Source: Cantharellus purpuraceus (taxonomy: Eukaryota > Basidiomycota > Agaricomycetes > Cantharellales > Hydnaceae). Taken from it: DNA of 64,000 bases. The stretch spans positions 1,364,001 through 1,428,000 of the forward strand of contig JALBUN010000010.1 of NCBI GenBank assembly GCA_025174535.1. Reading direction: 5' to 3'. Shown one piece after another: positions 43,607 through 54,144 of this stretch; the first letter of the stretch is position 1; each line of letters starts with the position of its first letter. Below the pieces are notes generated by a model. It had not been told where the DNA came from. It saw only the letters and a program-made list of their open reading frames with translations, and ran no database searches. Made by a program: the position numbers and the translations under genes.

Positions 43607-44928
43607 TGTTGGGGTATATGCAGTTCTAAACTACTTCAAATAAGGACTATTATTTAGTAGTTTAAAGGTATTTCAAATGTTCTATTGAATGTACTTATAT
43701 TTTGCTTTTTTGTGTATTTGAGCCCACAAGTGTACACAAGGGGTCGGTTGCTGATATAATCTGTCATTCAACTCCGATGAGCACTCACACGCGAGCGAAC
43801 AATGCATGCATTACATAATCATCGGAGTTCATGCACTTCAGCCAAAAGCGGCCACAGAAGGTTCTGACACCTTCCTGGACCTTCCACAAGGTTCCCTGGC
43901 CTTCTCTTTCCTTCCAGGGGCTTCCCTAAGCACCAGGAATGTTCTCTGATTAGTTACCTAAGCTAGATAGTCCATGTATATAAAAAGGGCTGCAACAGCA
44001 GTGCAATAAATAAGATCTTTTTAACACACACACACAGCAGTGTCTACTCAAGCATTGAGTAATCATCACATAAGCATCACGCTTATATCAGCTACTCTTA
44101 GTGTATATTAACTTTGATTGACTCTTGGAGAAGCCAGAAGTTTTTATATTACAAGCGCAGCAGGCTCTATAATCAAACTCAGAGAAGAGGTTAATACAGA
44201 GCAACTGATTAGTAATTAACACACTACAAGCCCACTCGGAGCAGTAACTTGAAGTGTATTAATTGTTATTCATTGATCAAGAACCTTACACGTGTAATTG
44301 AGACTCTGAGGTTAGTCAAATTATCACGTATTGGGCTATTGGTTATAATCAAGAATCTTGCATGTTTAATTGAGACTCTGAGGTTAGTCAGGTTAACACA
44401 TACTTTGCTATTGATCGGTTGGTTCAATTGTGGGCATTTCAATAAATCAACAACACAGTCTATTAACTCACCTCTTTGAGACGAGATTAATATCCCTTGA
44501 CTGTTGATTCTATCACGGATAAACACGTACAGTGAATACGCTTGTTCAGAAGGAAGTGTTCAAGTGCATATCTATCTTTTTATGTTGAAGGGATTATTGT
44601 TAGCTTTAATCCACTCAACCCACGGTACTAAGGCACTAGGTTACTTCCCCCTTTGAAGTATCTGAACCCTTGAATGCCTGTCAATCTTTGACTTTACATT
44701 GCATCAGCAGTAAAGCATGAACTACACGTGACAAGCATAAATCTCTATTGCTTCACTTCCTGTGGCAACATTGATTGTGATTGTTCACCGGAGTATAATT
44801 TCTTAATTGGGTTCTCCGTTAAAATAGTTTCAAGCTTATTGCTAGCCTTGAAAGGTCATACATCTTCGGGCTAAACTTAGATTGTGATTAACACCACAGT
44901 TTAGGTTGAAGTTCACGGTTCCAAAACA
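43607..44928 (+). mobile_element. LTR-E solo LTR, 1,322 bp, target duplication CTAAC
   Basis: Begins TGTTGGGG and ends CCAAAACA, flanked by CTAAC at 43602-43606 and 44929-44933. Removing it and one CTAAC rejoins gypsy pol as HPVFTN-EQLASS in frame. A second copy starts at 63653 with an upstream purine tract. Inside lie two diverged copies of a block around GAGACTCTGAGGTTAGTCA (44301 and 44372). Confidence 0.93.
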
Positions 44929-44933
44929 CTAAC

Positions 44934-45431
44934 GAGCAGCTGGCATCATCCCTATGAGCATCCACCCTCATGACTCCCACCCTCCAAGCTGTCACCATTA
45001 TGGATATCGACCAACTCTGTTCCAACATCCACTCATCACTCCAATCTGATCCTGTTGCAGTTAAACACTTGGATGACCATTCCAATCCAAAGTGGTCACT
45101 TGATCCCGAAGGACACCTCTGACACAACAACCGGATATATGTCCCTGACACCAATGGACTCCAACTCCAAGTTTTGCAGTATTATCATGATCACCTGATC
45201 TCCAGCCATTTTGGGCAAAACTGCACACAAGGGTTAATCTGATGGGACTACGTGTGGCCAAAAATGCAAGAATACATTCAACACTACTGTAACTCTTGTA
45301 CCATATGTATATGCTCAAAATCACAAAGGCACAAACCCTACAGAACTCTTAAGCAACTTCCAGTTCTGGAGCAATCATGGAACTCCATCTCCATGGATTT
45401 CATAGAGAAGCTCCCCCCATCGCTCAGATAT
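44934..45431 (+). pseudogene. Gypsy-1 pol part 2: integrase zinc-binding domain and core start
   Basis: Encodes EQLASSLRAS, then YYHDHLISSHFGQN and CNSCTICICSKSQRHKP, the HH-CC zinc-binding module, then the core entry WNSISMDFIEKLPPS with the first catalytic Asp. Stops near 45121 and 45241. It is cut at 45431 by the TIR element and resumes at 46202 (TILVIVDRFTKQSLF). Confidence 0.88.
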
Positions 45432-46198
45432 GACGCTTGTTCGGAATCATGTCAGTATACAATATTCTGATGTATATCTCATATACATCAGAATTTCAAT
45501 GATACATAAAGCCAGGGAGTTACAATTTGGATATCTTAAAAGATTTTGGATGTGTGAAATTTTCATAAATATAAACATATATTCTATATTTTAATAAACT
45601 TTAAAAGATGAGATATTTGGTTGAGATGAACATAATCATTTACATGGATATAATAGGAATGTATGTATTAATATAATTGGTATTATATAGGGTATTTAGA
45701 TATACAAATACCAGGTGGGGATTAAAGATAGTTCAAATTATGTTACAAGTATTGTATAAGAAAGAATCAATGATATTTGGATGTACCCTCAAGAGAGTTG
45801 CCACCACTAAATGGGGAAAAAACAGTTATTTTTGAGAATTATGCCAAAAATCACAATATGTTTTAATCTAGTATATTGTGTAAAATTTGAGAATCATGTT
45901 GAAATATGAAAATAAGTTTGAATTGAAGTGTATTGTGTAAAATTTGAGGAAAATAGGTTGTATATACATATTTGTTGTATTTCTGAACAAGTGTCAGAGT
46001 TGCCACCACTAAATGGGGAAAAACCAGTTATTTTTGAGAATTATGCCAAAATATCACAATATGTTTTAATCTAGTATATTGTGTAAAATTTGAGAATCAT
46101 GTTGAAATATGAAAATAAGTTTGAATTGAAGTGTATTGTGTAAAATTTGAGGAAAATAGGTTGTATATATGTACTTGTTGTATTTCTGAACAAGCGTC
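45432..46198. mobile_element. MITE-like TIR element, 767 bp, TAT target duplication
   Basis: An 11-bp perfect terminal inverted repeat, GACGCTTGTTC at 45432-45442 and GAACAAGCGTC at 46188-46198, is flanked by TAT at 45429-45431 and 46199-46201. It is AT-rich without coding capacity. A block of about 200 bp starting GAGTTGCCACCACTAAATGG is present twice in tandem (about 45795 and 45997), which explains why it is longer than the 556-bp copy at 52331. Superfamily is not clear from the termini. Confidence 0.88.
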
Positions 46199-46201
46199 TA
46201 T

Positions 46202-46311
46202 GACACCATACTTGTGATTGTTGACAGGTTCACTAAACAGTCACTATTCATTCTGATGCATGACACCATCACCTCCACCTCACTAGCTAAGTTGTTTGTT
46301 CTCCATGTATT
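46202..46311 (+). pseudogene. Gypsy-1 pol part 3: integrase core
   Basis: Encodes the integrase core segment VIVDRFTKQSLFI and LAKLFVLHVF between the TIR element and LTR-B. It rejoins the next part as LHVF-SKHGVPSH when LTR-B is removed. Confidence 0.85.
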
Positions 46312-47020
46312 TGTTGATTATGGGAGAAAGGGGTTAGGAGAGAGGAGGAACAGGAGCACATAGGAGGCTCAGGAGGTTGAGGGGAGGTAGGAAAGCGAGG
46401 GGAAATGGTTAGGAGGGAAGAGGAGAAGCCCTTGTAAGCTCCACACCCATCAGATCATTCTCCTATATTTCTTTTATATTTTATTTCGTCATTTTTCCCC
46501 TATTGGCTCCACCCCCATTTCGTTTTTATCACAAGTTTCTTTCCCATGTTTCAAATGATTCAGGACTTTTATCACATGTTCTAAAGACACATATCTTGTA
46601 TAAAACATGCTTAGCTAGATATGAAATGGACCAGAGAATTTACTCTCACTTGTTTTGGTTGACTGTGTCTGAACTACTCGTTTCTGGAATAACTCCAGAA
46701 CGAACTCTAATTTCTTCAAGCCTTTCATAATCTTCCAAAAGTATTGCAACATCTATTCGAATCCCAGTTTGCGAAGCCTAAGCTCCACTGGTTGATTTTA
46801 TATTAAGCATTTACTCTCGTTCAAGTCATCTGCTCCTGATCCCTGCTCAAATTGTCAATATCTAGATGAGGACTACACCAAATCTCATCAAATTTCGTAC
46901 GAGGATACTCCCAAGATATATCTTCAATTCGACTATGCATACACCCAGTTCCCATCACTCCCTCTGTCATTATTCGAAATCTACTCTCTACACCTCCCCA
47001 GCAAGGCGAAATTTTCAACA
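46312..47020 (+). mobile_element. LTR-B solo LTR, 709 bp, target duplication GTATT
   Basis: Begins TGTTGATTATGGG, ends TTTTCAACA, flanked by GTATT at 46307-46311 and 47021-47025. Homologous to 2896-3639 through almost its whole length. No internal region remains. Confidence 0.93.
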
Positions 47021-47025
47021 GTATT

Positions 47026-47936
47026 CTCTAAACATGGAGTCCCATCGCATGTCACATCCAATCAGGGCTTGGAGTTTGTGTCCTCCTTCTTCCACACATT
47101 AGGAAAGGCTCTCAACATGAAGCTTCATTTCACCTCTGGATACCATCCTGAAGGAGATAAACAAATGAAATGAATGAATCAGTCCCTGGAACAATATCTC
47201 TGAGTCTATTGTAACTATCAACAAGACAACTGGGCTGACCTACTTCCAACTGCAGAGTTTGCCTACAACAACGCCCCAAACGCAACTACTGGCATCTCTC
47301 CATTCTTTGCTAATAAAGGCTACCATCCGAACATCTCTATCCACCCCGAGAAGGAACTCGCCTCCACCAAAGCCCACCAATTCATAACTGACCTTGACCA
47401 ACTACACCAACATCTCCGAGAAACCATCTCTGATGCCCAGAAACAATACCAAGTCTCTGCAGACCAACACTGCATCCTGACTCCAGATGACAGAGTATTC
47501 GTCAAGGCCAAACACTTCTGGACCACCCATCCATTGAAGAAACTCTCCAAGAAATACTTAGGTCCTTATGAGGTCATGGCTTGTGCAGGCAGCAGGTCCT
47601 TCACCCTCTGCCTCCCTGACCACTTCTGAGCAGTTCACCTGGTCTTCCATATATCAATGCTTGAACCTGCTACTACAAATGAGATCTCCGGTCACACCCA
47701 ACCTCCGCCTCCTCCGATCATCATTGAAGGAGATAACAAATATGAGATATCTGAGGTCCTGGACTTGAAGATTGATTGTCAGTACAAGTGCAAGCTCCAG
47801 TACCTAGTCAAATGGACTGGATACGAAGGCACTGACAAAGAGTCCTCATGGATCTCCACATCTAAACTCAATCATGCATCTGAATCGTCTCCAATTTTCA
47901 CTCTGCTTATCCAGACAAGCCTGGCCCTCTTATGAA
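47026..47936 (+). pseudogene. Gypsy-1 pol part 4: integrase C-terminus and chromodomain
   Basis: Encodes SKHGVPSHVTSNQGLEFVS, where the second catalytic Asp (normally TSDRG) is Asn, then GYHPEGDKQM with the Glu region lost to stops near 47172, NYQQDNWADLLPTAEFAYNN, and the C-terminal fold (DQHCILTPDDRVFVKAKHF, KKLSKKYLGPYEV). The chromodomain at about 47730-47860 reads YEISEVLDLKIDCQYKCKLQ then YLVKWTGYEG. The frame ends at TGA 47936. Confidence 0.88.
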
Positions 47937-47959
47937 TCTTTAAGTTCCATGACTTACAC

Positions 47960-49770
47960 TAATTCTATTATTTCACATCATCATTTTATTACAAAGTCAC
48001 AAAAGAAATTACAAGTCTACCCAACCTCTGAAAGAATCTCACTCCACCCCATTTTTCTCTGCTCCAAAATATTACAATCAAAATCAAAATCATTTTTTTA
48101 AGTAATACATTGCACTTCCTTTTTCCCTTCCCCTTGTCTACCTCAGGCTCCGTCTCCAATGCCATCTCTGACTCATCATCATTCTCCACATCCAACACCC
48201 AATCTTTCTCATCCCCCATGTCCAAATCCTCGTCCAAGGGGGCCATGAACTTCTGCAGCCAATGCAATTCAGCAGTCTGCCGACCCTCCAGAACCTCCTT
48301 CCATTTCGTCATCCTCACTAACTCTACTAACAACCCCTCCATCTGCCAGAGGTGCTCTGACTGCAGGTTAACCAGCCAGATAAGCTGGCCCACAGTACTA
48401 TTGGGTGCAGAGACGTGCCCCATACCTGCACCAGTCATGGCGCCCTCCAATCCAACACCGCTACCCCCAGCTGCCACAGCACCCATCTCCATCCACCGCT
48501 TTTTGGTCAGACAACCTTCTGATTCTTTCTCCGCCCCTCCTTGTACCACTAGTTGGGGCTTGACGCTCCAACTTCGGGGATTGAACTTGCCATCAATCCT
48601 ACACCCTCCTTTCCAACCCTGACAATGATCACAGGACTGAAGATGGTGGGTTGGACCAGTGGGCCATACACACTCCATGCCCACATCACAACATAAGGTG
48701 GCAAATTATGCTGGGCCCGCCGAATGGCTCCATTGGAGCCAGAGCCTTGGGTGGTCCACTCCTTCTTGATGTGGCCTCCAAGTCCTCCCTCTCCTCCTCC
48801 TTGTCCTGCTGTTCCACCACCGCCTTCTCCATCTCACACTTGCGAAGCTGGATCGCTGACCTAGCAACATGCAGCTCCTTCTTACGAGTCACCAATATGC
48901 GACTCTCCGCCTTGCACCATATGACCCTCCGATCCACCTCCCGCTTCTCTGTATCAGCACTCAGGTGTGCCTTCAATGAGAAGACCACAACCTCAAGGTT
49001 CTTCTTGGTGGTAGCAGCATATAGCTCCACCCTTTTTCAAGCTTCAACTGTGGCTACCCAAGCTATCTTGTAGCAATTTGAGGTCGGATCTGGCTCCATA
49101 TCCATCCCAACATCCACACCCACCTTGGGCTCTGCATTTGCATCAAGCTCCATGTTGGCATCAGGATCTACCTCCACTTCTGCCCTCTCCACTTCCACCA
49201 TGTCATCTTCTTCAGCCACACCCACTGCAAATAACAGCTGTGGTCACAGACACAACAGTGAGCCTACCGGAGGGACAGTTGTCAGATGAGTCGACTCCAT
49301 CTGTGTGATTGAGACAATGGCAACCTCAGGGGTTCCTGCCCAGATTGGCACACTCAGACTCCCTGGGTGACTAGTCGCCCCTGCCCCGGTCACCTCCTCC
49401 TCTACCTCCATGGTGGCTTCTAGCTCATGCACCTGCTCTTCCACTTCCTTCAGCCTCACAGCCTCCATCATGGCCGCAAGCTCCTTGACCCTGTGTGCTT
49501 GCTCAGCCTTTGCTTCTTCCTCCTTCCATCTCTGCTCCTCTTCCTCCTCCTTTCATCTCCACTCCTCCTCCTCCTCCTTCTGTCTCCATTCTGCCTCCTC
49601 CTCCTCCTTCCATCTCCATTCTGCCTCCTCCTCCTTCCATCTCCGCTCCTCTTCTTCTTCCTTCCATTGGGCCAGGAGCAACTGCTCAAGCTCAGCCACA
49701 CTCATGTTTGCTAAAGGGTTCAACATCATTGAGGATAAGACCTCAAACATGCCCCTCCTTTTATATGTCT
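47960..49770 (-). pseudogene. Gypsy-1 antisense accessory ORF, copy 2: coiled coil plus Cys-rich module
   Basis: Lies between chromodomain and 3' LTR, on the strand opposite to pol. From 49750 downward: MFEVLSSMMLNPLANMSVAE, a Glu/Trp/Arg coiled coil, an acidic stretch, a second coil with EKREVDRRVIWCKAE, EATSRRSGPPKALAPMEPFG, then, after a stop and frame change near 48690, MECVWPTGPT, SCDHCQGWKGGCRIDG and a C-terminal acidic-basic tail (EPEVDKGKGKRK). Cys spacing (C-x2-C-x6-C after an upstream C) suggests a small metal-binding module. Function unknown; a related piece sits at 61780-62090. Confidence 0.65.
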
Positions 49771-49867
49771 CCAGACCTCCAGTATAACTCCGACTGCACC
49801 CAACCGTCTCACCTATTCAGTCCACAGACATGAGGCCTCAGGGGCTCAACCTTAAATAGAGAGATAC

Positions 49868-50383
49868 TGTTATCACTATATTCATTAATGCCCAGATCCC
49901 CATCTGATCCACTCAGATCCCCATGCACATGAAATCTCTACTCCATTTGGAAACCATCACATCTCCATTTATCTGTCCGATTGCCACTGCCAATCTCGCT
50001 CATCTGCCTCCGGTTCCAATTGATGCATCAGCATCACCATAGGAAGCCAGACATCTGTCCCCATTGGACTCAGACATATTCATGTAAGGCCATCAGCCTC
50101 AGAGACCCATCACCGGAGTAATTATTATTAGATTTCAAATATGTATTTAAGTTGCCCAACTGGGGACTTCATTCCCCAGTTCAAATATTGAATCACGCCT
50201 AGTTCCTAAGTCCAATCCTAACTATCTAAGTTGTACTCCATCTCCAAAATCTCAGACACCAGTATTAGTGAGGGTGCAGCACATAAGCTGAAGCCAAGTC
50301 TGTTCCAACCTCCACGATGCACCCCAATTCCCACTGCAACTGCAACTGTCACTCAGACCCCCAATCGGACCTAGTGTGTAACA
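49868..50383 (+). repeat. Gypsy-1 3' LTR
   Basis: From TGTTATCACTATATTC to CTAGTGTGTAACA, 516 bp, collinear with the 5' LTR. The preceding stretch GGGGCTCAACCTTAAATAGAGAG is purine-biased, where a polypurine tract would be expected. Confidence 0.87.
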
Positions 50384-50880
50384 CTACCCAAGTGTATCTA
50401 CTGGCATAGTCAGTAGAGTAATGATAAGACTTGCATTATTGATGTGAGCCAGCAGAGTCATTCTCTTAATAACTCTGTGCATTGGCACCATTCACTCAGC
50501 AAATGGTGTGGCCAATGTCTTCTTGTGCATCAATATTAACTCAGGAGTGTCTATATTGCACATGCCAAATCAGTCTGCTCTATGTAATAGGGACAGACTT
50601 GCCCAGGGGTCAAGGCAAGTGGCCTGTGACCATCCTGGGGGGATCAGCCATGGTCAAGAACCATGGTGCCCATTTGGGGAATGATTTCCCCATATTGGCA
50701 TGCTTGAGAGCATGTCCAAATTCATCCCAGCATTTGTGATAGTTCACATGCTGGGCTTCCTCCAGCATTTTCAATGCTGGATCTTTTAGCATATGGCCAG
50801 CTTCACCAGCCATGTACTCCTTATGAAGCTGATCAATCTCAGCTTTGATTTCTGATAGGGAAAACTGTTATGACTATATT
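50384..50880. mobile_element. Palindrome-rich gypsy-2 fragment plus a gypsy-1 LTR tip
   Basis: Hairpins include 50648-50666 (CCATGGT stem), 50726-50755 (CCCAGCAT stem) and 50762-50780 (CCAGCATT stem, 3-nt loop). The last 16 bp before 50881, TGTTATGACTATATT, are the tip of a gypsy-1 LTR into which LTR-A is inserted or joined. No intact frame. Confidence 0.5.
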
Positions 50881-52116
50881 TGTATGGGAACCACCTTTTC
50901 CCTATCAAATCCTATTTATGCAGCACCAATGTGCTATACTTTGCTTTTCCATTCCTAAAGATCAGCATATATTTGGTGCTTGTACCTGGAATGGACTTAT
51001 TCAAATATTCTCTATTTTTTCATATTTTTTCAGGAATATTCCATGCAGAACTCAGCCCAGAATCATTTATTTCCACTGTGCTACAGTTGTGGACCCATAG
51101 GCGCCCACAAACCTTCACACAGCTGGCTCTCCACCTTTGGACCAGGCATTCAGCCTGAATTCAAGCTCAGATGTCTCTGATCAATAAATATTCTGTAACT
51201 TGACAACCACAGCCTCTCAGGGCACTATTTTCCATGGAGATCATCACCTGAGATGTGGCTATCCATGGCTGTCCAAACCAGTGCAGAAAACAGGGTGGAT
51301 ACCCTTCTTTTTGCCTGATCAGTGCCTAGTTCAGGGATCAGATCAGGTGATTGCCTTGGAATATTCTACCCCTTTCCATAACATTCTAGCTGTTTCCTTC
51401 TATTATTAGATAGAATATTCCAGAACCATTACTCAGCCCCTGTAAATACAATATATAAGGAGGTCATTCTGCCTCTGAAATAGTAACATATTCAACATAT
51501 TCTACCCATCTTCTGCACACCAGTGTGACTAGAGTGACATACAGTGTCATCCTCTATCTCATTAACTGTTGATTGCACTCAAAGTAGTGATATTCCTGCT
51601 TTGGGCGTGAGTGTAGTATCTGCCTCACATGACTACAAATCTACAGGGTGAGATTGTCTGTCAATAGTCCTGCCATTAGTGCTCTAGTTTAAGTTACTAG
51701 TGTGTACTGCCTTTGCAGAGCATTAGAAGCTTGAACTCATGTGAAGCAGTTGCTAGACTACTTCACACATTGCTGTTACCCGCTTCAGAGTGCCACTGGT
51801 TGGATGGTTGGATTCATCCACCTACTTCCTTTAGCCTCTAAGTGCATTCCCCTCTTTTTGGAATATCTGGACCCCTAAGTGTCCGTGAACTCTAGACTCT
51901 GGAAGTCTTATTCATTTCTTGCTGCTAAGAAATGTATTACTTTTCTGCGTATAGTCTGCATTGACCAATACAAAGGATTGTAACCAAAGTACAAATGTTA
52001 AATTGTTTCTGGAGTTGTGCTGCAGTAGGATTTGATATTCTTCTCAGCTGTTCATTCACAGAATTGTGGTGATTTAGAGTTTGCCCTAACACCATAATTT
52101 TGCAGGTTCCAAAACA
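50881..52116 (-). repeat. LTR-A, complete reversed copy (right-facing arm 1 of inverted repeat)
   Basis: Runs from TGTATGGGAACC to GGTTCCAAAACA, 1,236 bp. It is nearly identical to the reverse complement of 55546-56780: several translated stretches of 65-70 residues are the same in both. Flanks ATATT and AGCCA differ, so there is no target duplication. Confidence 0.85.
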
Positions 52117-53160
52117 AGCCAGGTGTTTCATGCTCATAAGAAACATTGTGAAGGTCCAACTTTCCAGAGAGGTGACAAAGTCTACCTCTCAATGAAAACT
52201 TGATTCTACCCTTGGGTAGAGCCAGCAAACTAGTGCCCAAGTCTATTTGGCCCTATAAGACTTGAAGCCCACAATAAGGCTTCAATGGTGACACTAGAAC
52301 TGCCACCAGAACTGACTAGTGGCACATTATGACACTTGTTCGGAATCATGTCAGTATACAATATTCTGATGTATACATCAGAATTTCAATGATACATAAA
52401 GCCAGGGAGTTACAATTTGGATATCTTAAAAGATTTTGGATGTGTGAAATTTTCATAAATATAAACATATATTCTATATTTTAATAAACTTTAAAAGATG
52501 AGATATTTGGTTGAGATGAACATAATCATTTACATGGATATAATAGGAATGTATGTATTAATATAATTGGTATTATATAGGGTATTTAGATATACAAATA
52601 CCAGGTGGGGATTAAAGATAGTTCAAATTATGTTACAAGTATTGTATAAGAAAGAATCAATGATATTTGGATGTTCTCTCAAGAGAGTTGCCACCACTAA
52701 ATGGGGAAAAAACAGTTATTTTTGAGAATTATGCCAAAATATCACAATATGTTTTAATCTAGTATATTGTGTAAAATTTGAGAATCATGTTGAAATATGA
52801 AAATAAGTTTGAATTGAAGTGTATTGTGTAAAATTTGAGGAAAATAGGTTGTATATATGTATTTGTTGTATTTCTGAACAAGCATCTATGCCTATGTTCC
52901 ACATCAGCCTCATTTGACCATATGTGTTTAATGATGAGATTAGGTTCCTGAAACAGGAAGCAAAGTCATTTTATGACTTTGGGAACAATGACAAGCAGGA
53001 ATGGCTCATCAATGAGATTATTGCTCATTGATGGATGAGTGATAGAGAACTTGAATTTCAAGTTCTATGGACATTGGGAGACATCACCTGGGAACCTTAC
53101 ACCCCATGTAAGGATCTGAAAGCTCTAGATGATTATTTAAAGCTTCAAGGGGTGACTTGA
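52117..53160 (+). pseudogene. Gypsy-2 integrase C-terminus and chromodomain-like end, split by MITE
   Basis: Outside the MITE (52331-52886) the + strand encodes FHAHKKHCEGPTFQRGDKVY, LPLGRASKL-like text in a shifted frame, ELPPELTSG, then HIMPMFHISLI, PYVFNDEIRFLKQEAKSFYD, QEWLINEIIAH and DRELEFQVLWTLGDITWEPY, ending LDDYLKLQG at 53158. This is the integrase tail and a chromodomain-type fold of a second gypsy family. Stops occur near 52202, 52915 and 53031. Removing the MITE plus one TAT restores the frame. Confidence 0.82.
52331..52886. mobile_element. MITE-like TIR element, 556 bp, TAT target duplication
   Basis: Termini GACACTTGTTC and GAACAAGCATC (9 of 11 bp pair), flanked by TAT at 52328-52330 and 52887-52889. 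Almost identical to 45432-46198 minus the internal tandem duplication, so both derive from a recent common source. Confidence 0.88.
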
Positions 53161-54139
53161 GCATCAGAACTACCTCACAGACAGTAGATGTGGAGCCCCA
53201 AAGATCTAATGAGGCTCAGGGGGGAAGAAAGGGAGCTACCAAGAATAACAGTAGCTCCTAGTGGAGAGCAATGAGGAGCTACCATCGATGGTAGCTCAAC
53301 AAGGAGAGGAGGAACTACCTCAAATAATGGTAGTTCCTAGATTGGATAGAGCTGCCTATAAGGAGAGGAGGAACTACCTCAAATAATGGTAGTTCCTAGA
53401 TTGGGTAGAGCTGCCATGACAATAGGCAGCTTGATAGCAGTTCATCCTTGTGCTACCCATGGTAGCACAAAAGGTGCAAGCAATAATTAATCACATCATG
53501 CTCATGTGACTTAGTCACTGAGAAAAATTCCCAATAAGAATTTTTCAGGCTCAGCCATAAAAAGGCTAACAGTGCTTCTTCAAACCACCATCACTCTCCA
53601 TCAAAATGTCATCTCTCAGCAGGGAGATGATGGATGCTCAAGATGAGTATCCAATGGAAGTGGGACAGTCTTCCACATCCACAGCACCCATAATGAGTGC
53701 TGCATAAATGATCCAAGGTCATCAAGATGAGATGACCTGGAAGATTGGCAGATGGCACAGAGGTGCTGCCATCTATCACCCTCACAGGTGCCAAAAGACA
53801 TCTTGCACTTAATTGAGGCTCAGAATAGGAGCTGACTATATCTCTCCACCACTTCAGTGGAGAGGGCATTGAGAATCATGTGGCCACAATTGATCCATGA
53901 CATCAAAGACAATGTCATGAGCACTCATCATAAAGATTACAATAAAGCTATTCAAGGATAACTTGGACCTGTTCATACAGGTCCAAGAACTTGAAGAACT
54001 TCTCCAATGAGAGAAGTCAGAGGTAACTCATCTCAAGGACAAGTTAGAATCACTCAAGGAGGCTGCAGCCAAAACACCTCCTACATTTAAAACTAAGTTC
54101 ACAATGGTGTGCTTGGCCCCAGTAGCATCATCATCACAT
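53161..54139 (+). mobile_element. Gypsy-2 leader/LTR-like region and gag start, dense in hairpins
   Basis: Starts right after the chromodomain stop. Positions 53231-53470 carry six hairpins, listed under findings. From 53606 the + strand reads MSSLSREMMDAQDEYPMEVG, a gag-like start, followed by a broken frame to KLESLKEAAAKTPPTFKTKF near 54090, and continues after LTR-C as VAGKSLPAINSLQP (54745). So this is a gag region interrupted by LTR-C. Confidence 0.55.
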
Positions 54140-54144
54140 GCTGT

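Larger units (their letters stand above)
39794..50383 (+). mobile_element. Gypsy-1: near full-length Ty3/gypsy chromovirus-like element with three nested insertions
   Basis: Order on the + strand: 5' LTR 39794-40300, gag 40333-41475, protease-RT-RNase H 41480-43606, integrase and chromodomain in three pieces up to 47936, an antisense accessory ORF 47960-49770, 3' LTR 49868-50383. Coding is interrupted by a solo LTR (43607-44928), a TIR element (45432-46198) and a second solo LTR (46312-47020); each removes cleanly. Scattered stops and a mutated integrase Asp show it cannot encode its own enzymes. The flanks (CCATC and CTACC) do not match, so the ends have diverged or recombined. Confidence 0.88.

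Noticed and set aside
39794..50383. Gypsy-1 as an active element
   Set aside because: Stops in gag and pol, RT and integrase catalytic changes and three insertions; it could at most be mobilised by others.
51200..51409. Identical 69-residue ORFs at 51200 and 56252 as real proteins
   Set aside because: They lie inside the LTR-A arms, so identity reflects repeat homology, not a conserved gene.
50808..52121. AGCCA target duplication around a longer LTR-A starting at TGTACTCC
   Set aside because: Other copies show the true end is TGTATGGGAACC at 50881; the AGCCA match is coincidence.
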